DNA of 64,000 nt from the NCBI RefSeq assembly GCF_013376105.1, contig NZ_JAAMFM010000001.1, positions 1-64,000 on the forward strand, in the 5' to 3' direction. Numbering within the stretch: the stretch's first letter is position 1; each line of letters begins with the position of its first letter. This DNA comes from Arthrobacter wenxiniae (GTDB lineage: Bacteria > Actinomycetota > Actinomycetes > Actinomycetales > Micrococcaceae). The position numbers were made by a program, and so were the translations under genes. The notes beneath the pieces were generated by a model. That model did not search any database, was not told the origin of the DNA, and was given only the letters and a program-made list of their open reading frames with translations. Shown piece by piece: positions 62,872 to 64,000 of the stretch.

Positions 62872-63816
62872 GTGTTGGACGTCAAGCGCCTGCGCCTGCT
62901 GCGCGAATTGCACATCCGCGGCACCCTCGCCGACGTTGCCCTGGCCCTGCAATACAGCCCTTCCGCCGTGTCCCAGCAGCTGGCCCTGCTGGAGAAGGAG
63001 GCAGGCGTGAAACTGCTGCGGAAGGTGGGCCGGCGGGTCCAGCTGACACCGCAGGCGCAGATCCTCGTGGCCCACACCGCCGAAATCCTTGAGACGCTGG
63101 AACGGGCCGAGGCGGACATGTCCGCGTCCCTCACCACCGTCACGGGAACTGTAAAGCTGGCCGTGTTCCAGTCCGCCGCGCTGGCCCTGCTCCCGGAGAT
63201 GCTGACCGCCATGGCGCAGGACTACCCGGACGTGCGGATCGAAATGACCCAGCGCGAGCCCGAAACCGCCCTGTACGAAACCTGGGCACGCGACTTTGAC
63301 CTGGTGGTCGCGGAGCAATATCCGGGCCATGCCGCCCCCCGCCACCCCGAGCTGGACCGCGTCGTGCTGACCACCGACGCCATCCGCCTCGCTGTCCCGT
63401 CCCCCGGCGTCAGGGGCACCGTGTCCCATCTGCGCGGCGAGCCCGTTCTGCACATTGAGGACACGGCCGGGCTGCCGTGGGTCATGGAACCGCGTGGGGC
63501 GGCGTCACGGCACTGGGCCGAGCAGGCGTGCCGCCAGGCCGGATTTGAGCCGGACGTGCGCTTTGAAACGGCCGACCTCCAGGCCCAGGTGCGCCTCATT
63601 GAGTCCGGCAACGCCGTCGCGCTGATGCCCGACCTGATGTGGACCGGCCGCGACCCGGCCCTGACCCTCATTGAGCTGCCGGGGCGCCCCCGACGCACGG
63701 TGTTCACCGCGGCGCGGCGGGCCAGCCGCAGCCGCCCCGCCATCCTGGCATGCCGGGAAATCCTGGAACGGGCGGCGCATGGCATTTCCGGGGACCCGGC
63801 GGAGCTGCCATCTTAA
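62872..63816 (+). CDS. LysR-family transcriptional regulator
   Basis: A 314-residue LysR protein. The N-terminal winged helix is LRLLRELHIRGTLADVALAL followed by SPSAVSQQLALLEKEAGVKL (about 5-50). The effector domain starts near GTVKLAVFQSAALALLPEML. GGAGG lies 5 nt before the GTG start. It is divergent from putA and separated by a dyad, so it likely activates or represses proline catabolism; this is inferred from position. Confidence 0.92.
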   Translation: MLDVKRLRLLRELHIRGTLADVALALQYSPSAVSQQLALLEKEAGVKLLRKVGRRVQLTPQAQILVAHTAEILETLERAEADMSASLTTVTGTVKLAVFQSAALALLPEMLTAMAQDYPDVRIEMTQREPETALYETWARDFDLVVAEQYPGHAAPRHPELDRVVLTTDAIRLAVPSPGVRGTVSHLRGEPVLHIEDTAGLPWVMEPRGAASRHWAEQACRQAGFEPDVRFETADLQAQVRLIESGNAVALMPDLMWTGRDPALTLIELPGRPRRTVFTAARRASRSRPAILACREILERAAHGISGDPAELPS

Positions 63817-63838
63817 GTACGACGCCGGCCGGCCGGGC

Positions 63839-64000
63839 CTAGCGCGCCAGTTCCCTGACGATGGGGCCCAGCAGGCTGCGCACTTGCGCCGGGTTCCTGC
63901 GGGCGGCCTCGCTCATGAGCGCCCGCGTGGGGCCGGTCCGGTGCAGCCAGAATCCTTCCACCGGCAGGATGCGCACGTTCAGGTTGAAGGGCGCGGACTT
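63839..64000 (-). CDS. C-terminal end of an unidentified protein (partial)
   Basis: The last 53 codons of a gene cut by the window edge. They contain NLNVRILPVEGFWLHRTGPT and end LLGPIVRELAR before TAG. This is a helical, basic end; no family is recognised. It converges with the LysR gene. Confidence 0.6.
   Translation of the reverse strand, partial: KSAPFNLNVRILPVEGFWLHRTGPTRALMSEAARRNPAQVRSLLGPIVRELAR

Overview
The window looks like chromosomal core sequence from a high-GC actinobacterium, most likely a Micrococcaceae member (Arthrobacter in the broad sense). The evidence is the codon and GC usage, a mycothiol synthase (MshD), a GlnR-type regulator, a MutT1-type Nudix/phosphatase fusion, an Rpf-like cell-wall lytic protein with LysM, two HadA/HadB-like dehydratase genes, and the order tRNA-Trp, secE, nusG, rplK, rplA, rplJ, rplL. 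I see no phage, plasmid, CRISPR or insertion-sequence genes.

Layout. 1-5850 (minus strand): the translation/transcription cluster tRNA-Trp, secE, nusG, rplK, rplA, then a GNAT remnant, a double-domain GNAT gene, and rplJ-rplL with its own promoter and attenuator-like leader. 6100-12600: a class I aminotransferase; a PspC-domain sensor kinase with its LuxR-type regulator; a divergent PspC membrane protein; pfkA. 12760-17760 (minus): a PadR-controlled drug exporter, a YgfZ-type folate-binding protein, a nitrobindin-like protein, a 37-residue membrane peptide and a membrane protein. 17930-26371 (plus): glnR, a repeat-rich gap with a possible structured RNA, mshD, ppk-mutT1, thyA-folA, asd. 26438-33135 (minus): an AlkZ-like HTH_42 protein, a fatty acid desaturase, an operon of two MaoC-type dehydratases, an MFS protein and murB, then a TetR regulator divergent from a second exporter. 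34800-42050 (minus): a small membrane protein, DUF2797 and CitE-like proteins, an SDR, tRNA-Thr and tRNA-Met, a DEAD-box helicase with a long leader, and a MOSC protein. 42168-49946 (minus): a complete kdpFABCDE potassium operon. 50107-57951: an SDR, an amidohydrolase, the Rpf-like protein, cystathionine beta-synthase with cystathionine gamma-synthase, a frameshifted P-loop gene, AraC and VOC genes. 58135-64000: an AbiEi-like gene bracketed by two related long palindromes, putA with a divergent LysR regulator, and the 3' end of an unidentified gene.

The genes cover housekeeping functions (ribosome, folate and thymidylate, peptidoglycan, lysine/methionine precursors, polyphosphate), sulfur amino acid and proline metabolism, osmotic and potassium response, and at least three small regulator-target pairs whose operators can be read directly: TetR/MFS at 33166-33200, PadR/MFS at 14909-14938 and LysR/putA at 62796-62843.

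No clearly new multi-gene system is visible. The parts most worth a second look are non-coding or structural. They are: in-frame minisatellites inside four unrelated genes; several families of long palindromes and tandem repeats in gaps; a possible structured RNA at 19060-19180; the roughly 285-nt leader of the DEAD-box helicase; and a ribosomal protein cluster interrupted by acetyltransferase genes. Several genes (thyA, asd, the 33215 exporter, the MOSC gene, cbs) have a TANNNT -10 element 6-8 nt before the start codon, which suggests leaderless mRNAs.
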